Of a stretch of DNA of 53,762 nt, positions 43,430 to 50,083 are shown piece after piece. The DNA is from Thermoleophilaceae bacterium (GTDB taxonomy: Bacteria; Actinomycetota; Thermoleophilia; Solirubrobacterales; Thermoleophilaceae). The first letter of the stretch is position 1; each line of letters opens with the position of its first letter. Under the pieces are notes generated by a model. That model was given only the letters and a program-made list of their open reading frames with translations, was not told the origin of the DNA and did no database searches. A program made the translations under genes and the position numbers. The stretch lies in NCBI GenBank assembly GCA_016929195.1, contig JAFGJG010000016.1, positions 1 through 53,762 on the forward strand, written 5' to 3'.

Positions 43430-44632
43430 ATGAGATCGTTCCGGAGCCGCCTGCTCCTCATGACGACCCTGGCCACCCTGGTCGTGCTGCCCGCCTGCCA
43501 GGGCGACGGCGGCGAGGCCTCGGCGGCGAAGAAGATGGAGCTCGCGCTCCAGGACGACGCGGTCTTCGTCAATCCCACCTACTTCGATCGTCAGCGCGCG
43601 TTCGACCACCTGCGCGCGCTCGGCATCACCCGTCTGCGCGTGAGCCTCGGCTGGGCGAACGTGATGCCGCAGACGCAGGCCAGGAAGAAGAAGCAGCCGA
43701 AGGACATCGGCTGGCTGTTCGGCCTCTACGACAACCTGATCGACGCGGCGGCGTCGCAGGGCGTCCGGGTGCACCTGAACATCAACGGGCCGGCGCCGGC
43801 CTGGGCCGCCGGCAACAAGAGGAAGGGCCCGGTACGCCCGAGCGTGAGCAAGTTCGCGCAGTTCGCGAAGCTCGCCGCGACCCACTTCGCCGGCCGTGTG
43901 GACCGCTACAGCGTCTGGAACGAGCCGAACTGGAAGTCGTGGCTCAACCCGCCGAGCGGCCACCTCTACCGCTCGCTCTACGTGAAGGCCTACGCGCAGA
44001 TCCGCAAGGCGGACCCGGACGCCGACATCCTGATCGGCGAGACGAGCCCGTACGCGCGCGCCGGCCTCTCGGTGGCACCGATCGCGTTCCTGCGCCAGCT
44101 GGCGTGCGTGAACAAGAAGTACAAGCGCATCCGCAAGTGCCCGAAGGTGCAGGCCGACGGCTACGCACACCATCCGTACGACTTCGCCCACGCGCCCAAC
44201 TACAAGCGCCCCGGCAAGGACAACGCGACGCTCGGCACGCTCTCGAACCTGACGCGCGCGCTCGACCGCCTCAAGAAGTCCGGCGGCCTGCGCAAGCGCG
44301 GCGGGGGCAAGATGCCGCTCTACCTGACCGAGTACGGCTACTTCGCGACCGGGCACCGCGCCCTCTCGGCGAAGAAGCGGTCCAAGTACCTCCCGCAGGC
44401 GTACGGCATCGCGCTCAAGAACCCGCGCGTCAAGTCGTTCCTCCAGTACCTCCTGATTGCGCCGCCGAAGCGCTTCGAGTTCTCGTTCTTCAACACGGCG
44501 CTCGTGACCACGCGGAACAAGACCTATCCGCAGTACCGCTCGCTCAAGCGCTGGTACCAGCGCAACCGCGGCAAGGTCAAGCGTCCGACCGGCGACCCGA
44601 TCTCGCTGCCGGCCGCGCGGGCCGTCCCGTAG
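43430..44632 (+). CDS. Secreted clan GH-A glycoside hydrolase-like lipoprotein (2)
   Basis: A 400-residue paralog of the preceding gene, 38 bp downstream. The lipobox VVLPAC anchors it. YSVWNEPNWKSWL and LYLTEYGYFA hold the two Glu. The Cys loop is LACVNKKYKRIRKCPK. It lacks the C-terminal beta domain of protein 1 and ends in a basic tail. AAGGAGA lies 13 nt before ATG 43430, somewhat far. It probably forms an operon with gene 1. Confidence 0.82.
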   Translation: MRSFRSRLLLMTTLATLVVLPACQGDGGEASAAKKMELALQDDAVFVNPTYFDRQRAFDHLRALGITRLRVSLGWANVMPQTQARKKKQPKDIGWLFGLYDNLIDAAASQGVRVHLNINGPAPAWAAGNKRKGPVRPSVSKFAQFAKLAATHFAGRVDRYSVWNEPNWKSWLNPPSGHLYRSLYVKAYAQIRKADPDADILIGETSPYARAGLSVAPIAFLRQLACVNKKYKRIRKCPKVQADGYAHHPYDFAHAPNYKRPGKDNATLGTLSNLTRALDRLKKSGGLRKRGGGKMPLYLTEYGYFATGHRALSAKKRSKYLPQAYGIALKNPRVKSFLQYLLIAPPKRFEFSFFNTALVTTRNKTYPQYRSLKRWYQRNRGKVKRPTGDPISLPAARAVP

Positions 44633-44636
44633 GACG

Positions 44637-45293
44637 CTGAGCGGCTCGGCGGGAGCCGCGGGAGAAGCCCGGCGCGGGCGGCTTCACCGCGCCCGGCTCT
44701 ACTTCGTCACGGACATCCACCCGCGGCTCGAGGCCGTGACCGCCGCCGCCCTGGCGGGCGGGGTGGACATGGTGCAGCTCCGCGACAAGTCCGCGGTCGA
44801 CGACGAGCTGCGTGAAGCGGCTGCCGAGCTGCGCGGGCTCTGCGACGAGCACGAGGCGCTCCTGTGGCTGAACGACCGGCCCGGCCTGGCGCTCGAGTGC
44901 GGATTCGACGGCGTGCATGTCGGGCAGGACGACGAGCCCGTGGAGGCGGTGCGCGCGCAGGTCGGCCCCGAGCTCTTGGTGGGGCTCTCCACGCACTCGC
45001 CCGAGCAGCTCGAGCGGGCGCTGGGAGGCGAGGCCGACCAGCTCAGCGTGGGCCCCGTCTGGGAGACGCCCACGAAGGAGGGAAGGCCCGCGGCCGGGCT
45101 TGGCTACGTGCGCCACGCCGCCGCCCGCGCGGCCGGGCGGGCCTGGTTCGCGATCGGCGGGATCGACATGGATAACGTCCGCGAGGTGACCGAAGCGGGC
45201 GCGGAGCGCATCGTGGTGGTGAGGGCGATCCGCGACGCCGCGGACCCACGCGCCGCGGCCGCGGCCCTGCGTGCGGCGCTGCCGGATGTCTAG
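44637..45293 (+). CDS. thiE: Thiamine-phosphate synthase lacking a canonical start
   Basis: ThiE couples the pyrimidine and thiazole halves of thiamine. ARLYFVTDIHPRLEAVTAAALAGG starts at about 44688 in frame (first beta strand), then VDMVQLRDKS, GVHVGQDD, LSVGPVWETPTKEGRPAAG and FAIGGIDMDNVREV. From 44637 to 44735 the frame holds no ATG, GTG or TTG; the first GTG (44736) would remove the first strand. I mark 44637 because a CTG there gives a normal length (218 residues). A non-AUG start or a base error is needed to explain it. Confidence 0.8.
   Translation: MSGSAGAAGEARRGRLHRARLYFVTDIHPRLEAVTAAALAGGVDMVQLRDKSAVDDELREAAAELRGLCDEHEALLWLNDRPGLALECGFDGVHVGQDDEPVEAVRAQVGPELLVGLSTHSPEQLERALGGEADQLSVGPVWETPTKEGRPAAGLGYVRHAAARAAGRAWFAIGGIDMDNVREVTEAGAERIVVVRAIRDAADPRAAAAALRAALPDV
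44641..44659 (+). other. Hairpin at the thiE 5-prime end
   Basis: GCGGCTC-GGCGG-GAGCCGC is a 7-bp stem starting 8 nt after the preceding stop codon. A second imperfect stem follows at 44668-44696 (CCGGCGCGG / CCGCGCCCGG). No THI box is present here, unlike thiO. Confidence 0.4.
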
Positions 45294-45768
45294 GAGGCCG
45301 CAGAAGAGGAAGCGCTCGGGGGCCGCGGCGATGGAGCGCGGCTACGCCCGCTCGCGCAGGAAGAACGAGGAGGCGCGGGCGGCGCTCGCGCCGCTCGCTC
45401 CGGGGGAACGGCCCACGGCGGTCACCGTGGCGTTCGTGGTCGCGGTGCTGCTCGCGATCGCCAACGTGGTCGCGCTCGTCGCCGACTACGACTCCGGCGA
45501 CGGCCAGAAGACCGGCACGACGATCGTGGGCACGGTCATCCTCGTGCTGGTCGCCGCCGGGATGTGGCGGGCGCGCTACTGGGCGGTGCTCGGCATGCAG
45601 ACGCTGCTCGCGCTGGCGCTCGTGATCGCCTCGCTCTGGCTGCTCACCGCGAACAACCTCGCGGCCGTGCTGCTGTCGCTGACCGTGCTGGCGGTGGCCG
45701 GCACGCTCTTCTGGTTCCTCGTGAAGGCGATGGCGCGCATCCAGATGCCGCAGCGCCCGGGCGCCTAG
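45286..45768 (+). CDS. Small integral membrane protein
   Basis: A 160-residue protein starting at ATG 45286, overlapping the thiE stop by 8 nt (M45331 is an alternative). A basic N-terminus (RRPQKRKRSG) precedes four hydrophobic segments between about 48 and 150 (VTVAFVVAVLLAIANVVALV, TTIVGTVILVLVAAGMW, AVLGMQTLLALALVIASLW, AVLLSLTVLAVAGTLFWFLV). No family recognised. Coupling to thiE may only reflect compact gene order. Confidence 0.7.
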   Translation: MSRRPQKRKRSGAAAMERGYARSRRKNEEARAALAPLAPGERPTAVTVAFVVAVLLAIANVVALVADYDSGDGQKTGTTIVGTVILVLVAAGMWRARYWAVLGMQTLLALALVIASLWLLTANNLAAVLLSLTVLAVAGTLFWFLVKAMARIQMPQRPGA

Positions 45769-45772
45769 GCGC

Positions 45773-46906
45773 TCAGCGGCAGCGGCCCGCCGCGGTCTTC
45801 CGGCAGCCCTGGTTCTTCCGCGCGGACGCCGCGTAGGCGGCGAGCGCGCGCGTCTTCGCGAACGCCGTGCCGTCCCAGCGGAGCAGGCCGGCGTAGTCGA
45901 ACAGGTCGTTCCCGTCGTACTTCGTTGCCCACGTGTACCAGTAGACGCGCCCGATCCGCTCGCGCTTGCGGCGCTTCACCGTGAGGTCGTAGACCTGGCG
46001 CAGGCGCTGCGCCATGCCCTTCGCGTTCGTCTCCCACTTGAGCTGCCACGAGGCGCGCTCCTTGCCGGGAGCCTTGCCCTTCGACGACGGCCAGGTGGCC
46101 TCGGTGATCCAGATCGGCTTGCGGCCCTGCCTGGCCTTCTTCATCACCTTGCGGACGAGCCGCTCGCCGCGGATGACGCTCCACGGGTAGACGGTGAACG
46201 GGTTGATCGCCACCACGTCCATGTACTTCGCGCCGCCGGCCCGGTAGATGCTCTTGAGGTACTTCCAGGGGAAGCTGGCGAGAGCCGTGTTCACGACCGT
46301 CGCCCCGGGGTCGGCCCTCTTGACCGCCCTGTAGGCGTCCTTCAGGAGCAGCGTGTAGCGCTCGGCCCACGGTTCGCCGCCCTCGGTGTGCCAGTAGTCC
46401 TCGAAGTGCGGCTCGTTCCAGATCTGCCAGGTGCGGATCGGAACCTTCGGGACGCTCGGGTTCTCCGTCCAGAACGTCCCCCTGGGGCCGTAGCGGCCGA
46501 TCAGCGCGGTGAGGTAGGCGGAGTAGTCGGCCGGGAGCCTGGGGCCCGAGCTGAAGTAGCCGGGGTGGTCGCGCGCCCAGTACGGCGTGTAGATCACGAC
46601 CGGCAGGACGCTCACGCGGTGGGCGGCCGCCAGCGCCACCACCTGGTCGGTCTCCGTGAAGCTGGGCGGCCTGCCGGCGAGCGGCTGGGCGGCCGCCCAC
46701 GAGAAGACGGTGCGGATCGACTCGACGCCCGACTTCGCCATCAGCGCGAACTGGGCGTCGCGGGTGGCGGCGTCGGCCTCGGTCCCGGCGCGGTTCCACA
46801 TGACGCCGTAGAAGCCGTGCGGGACCCTCCGCTTCGCGGCATGGGCCGGCAGCGCGCAGGCGAGCGCGAGCGCGGCCGTGATGAGAAGAACGAGTGCGCG
46901 CCTCAT
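45773..46906 (-). CDS. Secreted clan GH-A glycoside hydrolase-like protein (3)
   Basis: A 377-residue protein with signal peptide MRRALVLLITAALALACALPAHA. The TIM barrel has acid/base Glu in WQIWNEPHFEDYW and nucleophile Glu in IWITEATWPS. It lacks the Cys loop of the other two copies and has its own Cys near the C-terminus (GCRKTAAGRC). The ATG at 46906 follows CACGGGGA; TAGCCT about 21 nt upstream may be its -10. Substrate unknown. Confidence 0.82.
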   Translation of the reverse strand: MRRALVLLITAALALACALPAHAAKRRVPHGFYGVMWNRAGTEADAATRDAQFALMAKSGVESIRTVFSWAAAQPLAGRPPSFTETDQVVALAAAHRVSVLPVVIYTPYWARDHPGYFSSGPRLPADYSAYLTALIGRYGPRGTFWTENPSVPKVPIRTWQIWNEPHFEDYWHTEGGEPWAERYTLLLKDAYRAVKRADPGATVVNTALASFPWKYLKSIYRAGGAKYMDVVAINPFTVYPWSVIRGERLVRKVMKKARQGRKPIWITEATWPSSKGKAPGKERASWQLKWETNAKGMAQRLRQVYDLTVKRRKRERIGRVYWYTWATKYDGNDLFDYAGLLRWDGTAFAKTRALAAYAASARKNQGCRKTAAGRCR

Positions 46907-46985
46907 GGGTCCCCGTGAGAACAGCGCAGGCTAGAGAGGGATGCGGTCGCGCCTCTCAACCGGGCGCGACCGCACCGGTGCGGCT

Positions 46986-47255
46986 TCAGGCGTCGTTCGT
47001 GATCCAGACGTCGGGCTGGGAGGTCACGCCGAGCTTCTGCATCGTCTCGCGCAGGTCGTCCGAGCCGATGAACTCGCGCGCGCGGGCCACGTCGTCGGTG
47101 GTCAGCACGATCGTGACCGAGTTCGGGTTCTCGACGTCGCGGTAGAGGCCCACGTCCGTCAGGCCGTACTCGCGGCGGACCGAGCCGTGATCGTCGAACC
47201 CGGGCTTCCAGGTGTCGAAGTCGGCCACGTCGTGGCGAACGAAGATGGTGCTCAT
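46986..47255 (-). CDS. Small dimeric alpha/beta-barrel protein
   Basis: An 89-residue protein. STIFVRHDVADFDTWKPGFDDH and LYRDVENPNSVTIVLTTDDVARAREFI fit the ferredoxin-like fold of antibiotic-monooxygenase/cyclase-like proteins. ATG 47255 follows GGAGG. It is divergent from a MarR gene across a 69-bp gap with two inverted repeats, so it is probably the regulator's target. Confidence 0.72.
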   Translation of the reverse strand: MSTIFVRHDVADFDTWKPGFDDHGSVRREYGLTDVGLYRDVENPNSVTIVLTTDDVARAREFIGSDDLRETMQKLGVTSQPDVWITNDA

Positions 47256-47271
47256 CCTGCCTCCCTCTGAA

Positions 47272-47311
47272 ATGCTACGATTTGCATTAGTCCTGTTGCG
47301 AACATTTGCAG
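47272..47311. promoter_or_regulatory. Paired inverted repeats between divergent MarR and barrel genes
   Basis: ATGC-N8-GCAT (47272-47287) and TTGC-N8-GCAG (47296-47311) share TGC-N8-GCA symmetry and lie 24 bp apart centre to centre. They sit between a MarR gene and its divergent neighbour, in an AT-rich gap, as expected for two MarR dimer sites. Confidence 0.6.
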
Positions 47312-47324
47312 ATCGGATTATTTC

Positions 47325-47807
47325 GTGTCAAGCCGAGAGCCATTTCCCGGAGCCCACGCCTGGCGTGTGTTCCTCGAGTGCTCGTGGGCGCTGACCGACA
47401 TCCTCGAGGCGGAGCTGATGGAGGCGCGCGGGATGTCGATCCGCTGGTACGACGTCCTCGTCCACCTCGAGGACGCGCCCGAGGGCCTGGGCATGAACGA
47501 GGTCGCCGAACGGATCCTCCACTCGAAGAGCGGGCTCACCCGCGTCATCGACAACATGGAGAAGGCGGGCTTCGTCCGGCGTGAGCGGCCTGCGGAGGAC
47601 CGCCGGCGCGTGCTCGTGTTCATCACGCCCGGCGGCAGGAAGGCGCTCGACGCCGCACGCGTTGTGCACAGGGACGGGATCCGCCGCCATTTCAGCGAGC
47701 ACCTCTCGCGCGCGGACCGGGACGAGCTCGCGCGTGTGCTGGAGCACGTCCGCACGCACGTGCGCCCGCTGCGGCCGGGCCGTGTCAGCGGTGGCCCCGG
47801 GCGCTGA
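47325..47807 (+). CDS. MarR-family transcriptional regulator
   Basis: A 160-residue winged-helix protein. MSIRWYDVLVHLEDAPEG, MNEVAERILHSKSGLTRVIDNMEKAGFVRR (recognition helix) and PAEDRRRVLVFITPGG (wing) are clear MarR signatures. The start is GTG 47325. A B12-binding protein follows after 20 bp on the same strand, so the two may act together. The effector is not evident from sequence. Confidence 0.9.
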   Translation: MSSREPFPGAHAWRVFLECSWALTDILEAELMEARGMSIRWYDVLVHLEDAPEGLGMNEVAERILHSKSGLTRVIDNMEKAGFVRRERPAEDRRRVLVFITPGGRKALDAARVVHRDGIRRHFSEHLSRADRDELARVLEHVRTHVRPLRPGRVSGGPGR

Positions 47808-47814
47808 CGCCCGT

Positions 47815-47820
47815 TAGCTT
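47815..47820 (+). promoter_or_regulatory. Putative -10 box, leaderless B12-binding gene
   Basis: TAGCTT-N7-GTG (47828). No Shine-Dalgarno, so the B12-binding gene may be transcribed separately from the MarR gene. Confidence 0.45.
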
Positions 47821-47827
47821 CTCCGGT

Positions 47828-48508
47828 GTGGAACACGGCCGTGACGAGTTCCGCAAGCGGCTGGTGGCCGAGGCCCTTTCGGATCGATTCGGGATGGCGC
47901 TCCTGGCGGGCGACCTCAAGGGCGCAGAGGAGATCGCGCGGGAGGCGCTCGAGCTGACGCTCGACGAGGCGATGCTCTACGACAGCGTGGTTCGGCCGGC
48001 CATGCACCGCGTCGGCGTGCTCTGGGCCGCGGGCGAGATCAGCGTCGCCCACGAGCACCTGGCCACGACGATCGCCACACGCGTGCTGGTGCTCGCGCAC
48101 GAGCTGGCGGGGATGCCCGAGCACCGCGTGGACCAGCGCGTGATGCTGGCCGGCGTGGAGGGCGAGCAGCACGTGATGGCGCTCGACATGGCGGCGAAGC
48201 TCCTCGAGTCGGCCGGCTACGAGGTCCTGGAGCTCGGCCCGGACGTGCCGACCAGCGCGCTGACGGGCATCGTCGAGGAGCACCGGCCGTCGCTGTTCGC
48301 GCTGACCGCCACCATGCCTGAGGCCGGCCGGCGCGTGCCGATCGTGCTCGACTCGGTGCTCGGGGCGGGCGGCGACGTCGGCCTCATCCTCGGCGGGGAG
48401 GGCGTGCCGCCGGGCCTCGAGCTGGCCCCGCGCGTGTCCGTGGTCGAGAGCGTGGCCCGCGTCGTCGATGCTGCCGACGCGCTCGTGCGCCGCGCCGGGC
48501 TCAACTAG
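47828..48508 (+). CDS. Stand-alone B12-binding protein of CarH photoreceptor type
   Basis: A 226-residue protein. Residues 10-95 form a four-helix cap ending LWAAGEISVAHEH, giving W66-x9-E76-H77, the signature that marks light-dependent adenosylcobalamin photoreceptors (CarH/LitR). The Rossmann domain (105-226) has GEQHVMAL with His115 as the expected lower cobalt ligand, then LELGPDVPTSAL. The MerR DNA-binding domain of CarH is missing. Light-sensing is inferred; a methyltransferase corrinoid protein is an alternative. Confidence 0.83.
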   Translation: MEHGRDEFRKRLVAEALSDRFGMALLAGDLKGAEEIAREALELTLDEAMLYDSVVRPAMHRVGVLWAAGEISVAHEHLATTIATRVLVLAHELAGMPEHRVDQRVMLAGVEGEQHVMALDMAAKLLESAGYEVLELGPDVPTSALTGIVEEHRPSLFALTATMPEAGRRVPIVLDSVLGAGGDVGLILGGEGVPPGLELAPRVSVVESVARVVDAADALVRRAGLN

Positions 48509-48519
48509 CTCAGCGTCTA

Positions 48520-48525
48520 TAACCT
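48520..48525 (+). promoter_or_regulatory. Putative -10 box of lpd
   Basis: TAACCT-N8-GTG (48534), overlapping TATAAC (48518-48523). No ribosome site. Confidence 0.35.
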
Positions 48526-48533
48526 CACCGCCC

Positions 48534-49916
48534 GTGCCGGAGGAACGCTACGACTGCATCGTGATCGGCTCGGGGCCGGGCGGCTATGTGGGCGCCATCC
48601 GGGCCGCCCAGCTCGGCCTCAAGACCGCCGTGGTCGAGAAGGGGAACACCGGCGGGCGCTGCCTGAACGAGGCCTGCATCCCCGCCAAGGCGATCCTGCG
48701 CGTGGCCGAGGTGATGTCGGAGGTGGAGCACGCCGGGTCGTTCGGGATCGAGGTCTCGGACGCGTCTGTCAACTACGGCGGCGCCGTCAAGCACCGCGAC
48801 AAGGTGATCAAGACCCTGACCGGCGGCGTCGGGATGCTGTTCGAGAAGAACGGGATCGACCTGATCGAGGGCTTCGGCTCCGTGACCGACGACGGCAACG
48901 TGAAGATCGGCGGGCAGTTCGACGGGACCGAGATCCAGACCGACCGGGTCGTCCTGGCGTGCGGCTCGGTGGCGAAGCCGATCCTCGGGCTGGAGTTCGG
49001 CGGGCGCGTGCTGGACACCGCCGCGATGTGGCTCTTGAACGAGCAGCCGTCGCGGTTGTGCGTGATCGGCGCCGGCGCCTCGGGGACGGAGATCGCCTCG
49101 GCTTTCGGCCGCCTCGGCACGTCGGTGACGCTGGTCGAGGCGCTGGATCAGATCCTTCCGCTGGAGGAGCCCGAGATCGCGAAGGCGTGCGCGCGCGAGA
49201 TCGCGAAGCAGAACGTGAAGATCGAGACGGGGGCGAAGGTGGAGGACGTGTCGCCGGGCGATGCGTCCGTCTCGGTCACTGTGAATGGCTCCGCCGAGGA
49301 GTTCGACTACCTCGTGATCGCGGCCGGCCGCGGCCCCGACGTGGAGGGGCTCGGGCTGGAGGAGGCGGGGATCGAGGTGGACGAGCGCGGTCTCATCAAG
49401 GTCGACGGGCGGCTGCGCACCTCACGCGAGGGCGTGTGGGCGATCGGCGACATGGTCCCCGGGCCTGCGCTGGCCCACAAGGCCTCCGACGAGGGGATCA
49501 TCGCGGTCGAGGACGCGGCCGGGAGGGAGACGCACCCGATCGACTACGCGTACGTACCGGCCGTGACCTTCTGCCACCCGCAGGTGGCTTCGTTCGGGTT
49601 GACGGAGGCGGAGGCGCGCGAAGCGGGCCACGAAGTGGTCGTCGGGAAGGTGCCGATGGGCGCCGTCGGGGCTCCCACCGTCTACGGCGACCGCGGCGGC
49701 ATGGTCAAGATCGTCGGCGACTCCAAGCACGGCGAGCTGCTCGGCGCCTCGATCGTCTCCGTGAAGGCCGCCGACCTGATTCAGGAACTGGTGAACGCGC
49801 GCGAGCTCGAGGGCGGCTATCCGGAAGTCGCGCGGATCATTCACCCCCACCCGGCGTTCGCCGAGGCCGTCATGGAGGCGGCCCGGGCGACGGACGGGTG
49901 GCTCATCCACGGCTGA
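48534..49916 (+). CDS. lpd: Dihydrolipoamide dehydrogenase
   Basis: The 460-residue FAD/NAD disulphide oxidoreductase is the E3 subunit of 2-oxoacid dehydrogenase complexes. IVIGSGPGGYVGAIRAAQ binds FAD, GRCLNEACIPAKA has the redox CxxxxC, CVIGAGASGTEIASAF binds NAD, GVWAIGDMV is the second FAD loop and IIHPHPAFAEAVMEA holds the His-Glu pair. An E1 alpha gene begins 3.7 kb downstream, so the other subunits probably lie beyond the window. Confidence 0.95.
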   Translation: MPEERYDCIVIGSGPGGYVGAIRAAQLGLKTAVVEKGNTGGRCLNEACIPAKAILRVAEVMSEVEHAGSFGIEVSDASVNYGGAVKHRDKVIKTLTGGVGMLFEKNGIDLIEGFGSVTDDGNVKIGGQFDGTEIQTDRVVLACGSVAKPILGLEFGGRVLDTAAMWLLNEQPSRLCVIGAGASGTEIASAFGRLGTSVTLVEALDQILPLEEPEIAKACAREIAKQNVKIETGAKVEDVSPGDASVSVTVNGSAEEFDYLVIAAGRGPDVEGLGLEEAGIEVDERGLIKVDGRLRTSREGVWAIGDMVPGPALAHKASDEGIIAVEDAAGRETHPIDYAYVPAVTFCHPQVASFGLTEAEAREAGHEVVVGKVPMGAVGAPTVYGDRGGMVKIVGDSKHGELLGASIVSVKAADLIQELVNARELEGGYPEVARIIHPHPAFAEAVMEAARATDGWLIHG

Positions 49917-49925
49917 AAAAGAGCC

Positions 49926-50046
49926 ACTCCGGTTTTGCGCAGATGCGCCGGAGTAATAAGGTGACATAACTCCCGGGTAGCAGCCTCGTCGAGCAGCGAC
50001 CTCTCGTCGACGGGGGCGAGTTTGGCGCCCGGTGCTCTTGCACCGG
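49926..50046. other. Structured intergenic region
   Basis: The 167 bp between lpd and the next gene hold three helices: ACTCCGG (49926-49932) with CCGGAGT (49948-49954) around an inner GCGC-AGAT-GCGC; a GTCGA/TCGAC pair near 49989-50010; and a perfect CCGGTGC-TCTT-GCACCGG hairpin (50029-50046). It could be a terminator, a leader RNA or a small RNA. I could not match it to a known riboswitch. Confidence 0.45.
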
Positions 50047-50083
50047 ACAGCCACATCCGTAACAGCCGTCGCACGGGAGGGTC

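Noticed and set aside
44736-45293. GTG 44736 as the true thiE start
   Set aside because: It would remove the first barrel strand LYFVTD, which is clearly encoded in frame upstream.
49917-50083. tRNA or known c-di-GMP/c-di-AMP riboswitch between lpd and the surface-protein gene
   Set aside because: No TpsiC-type GTTCRA loop, no acceptor stem, and the conserved blocks of those riboswitches are absent.
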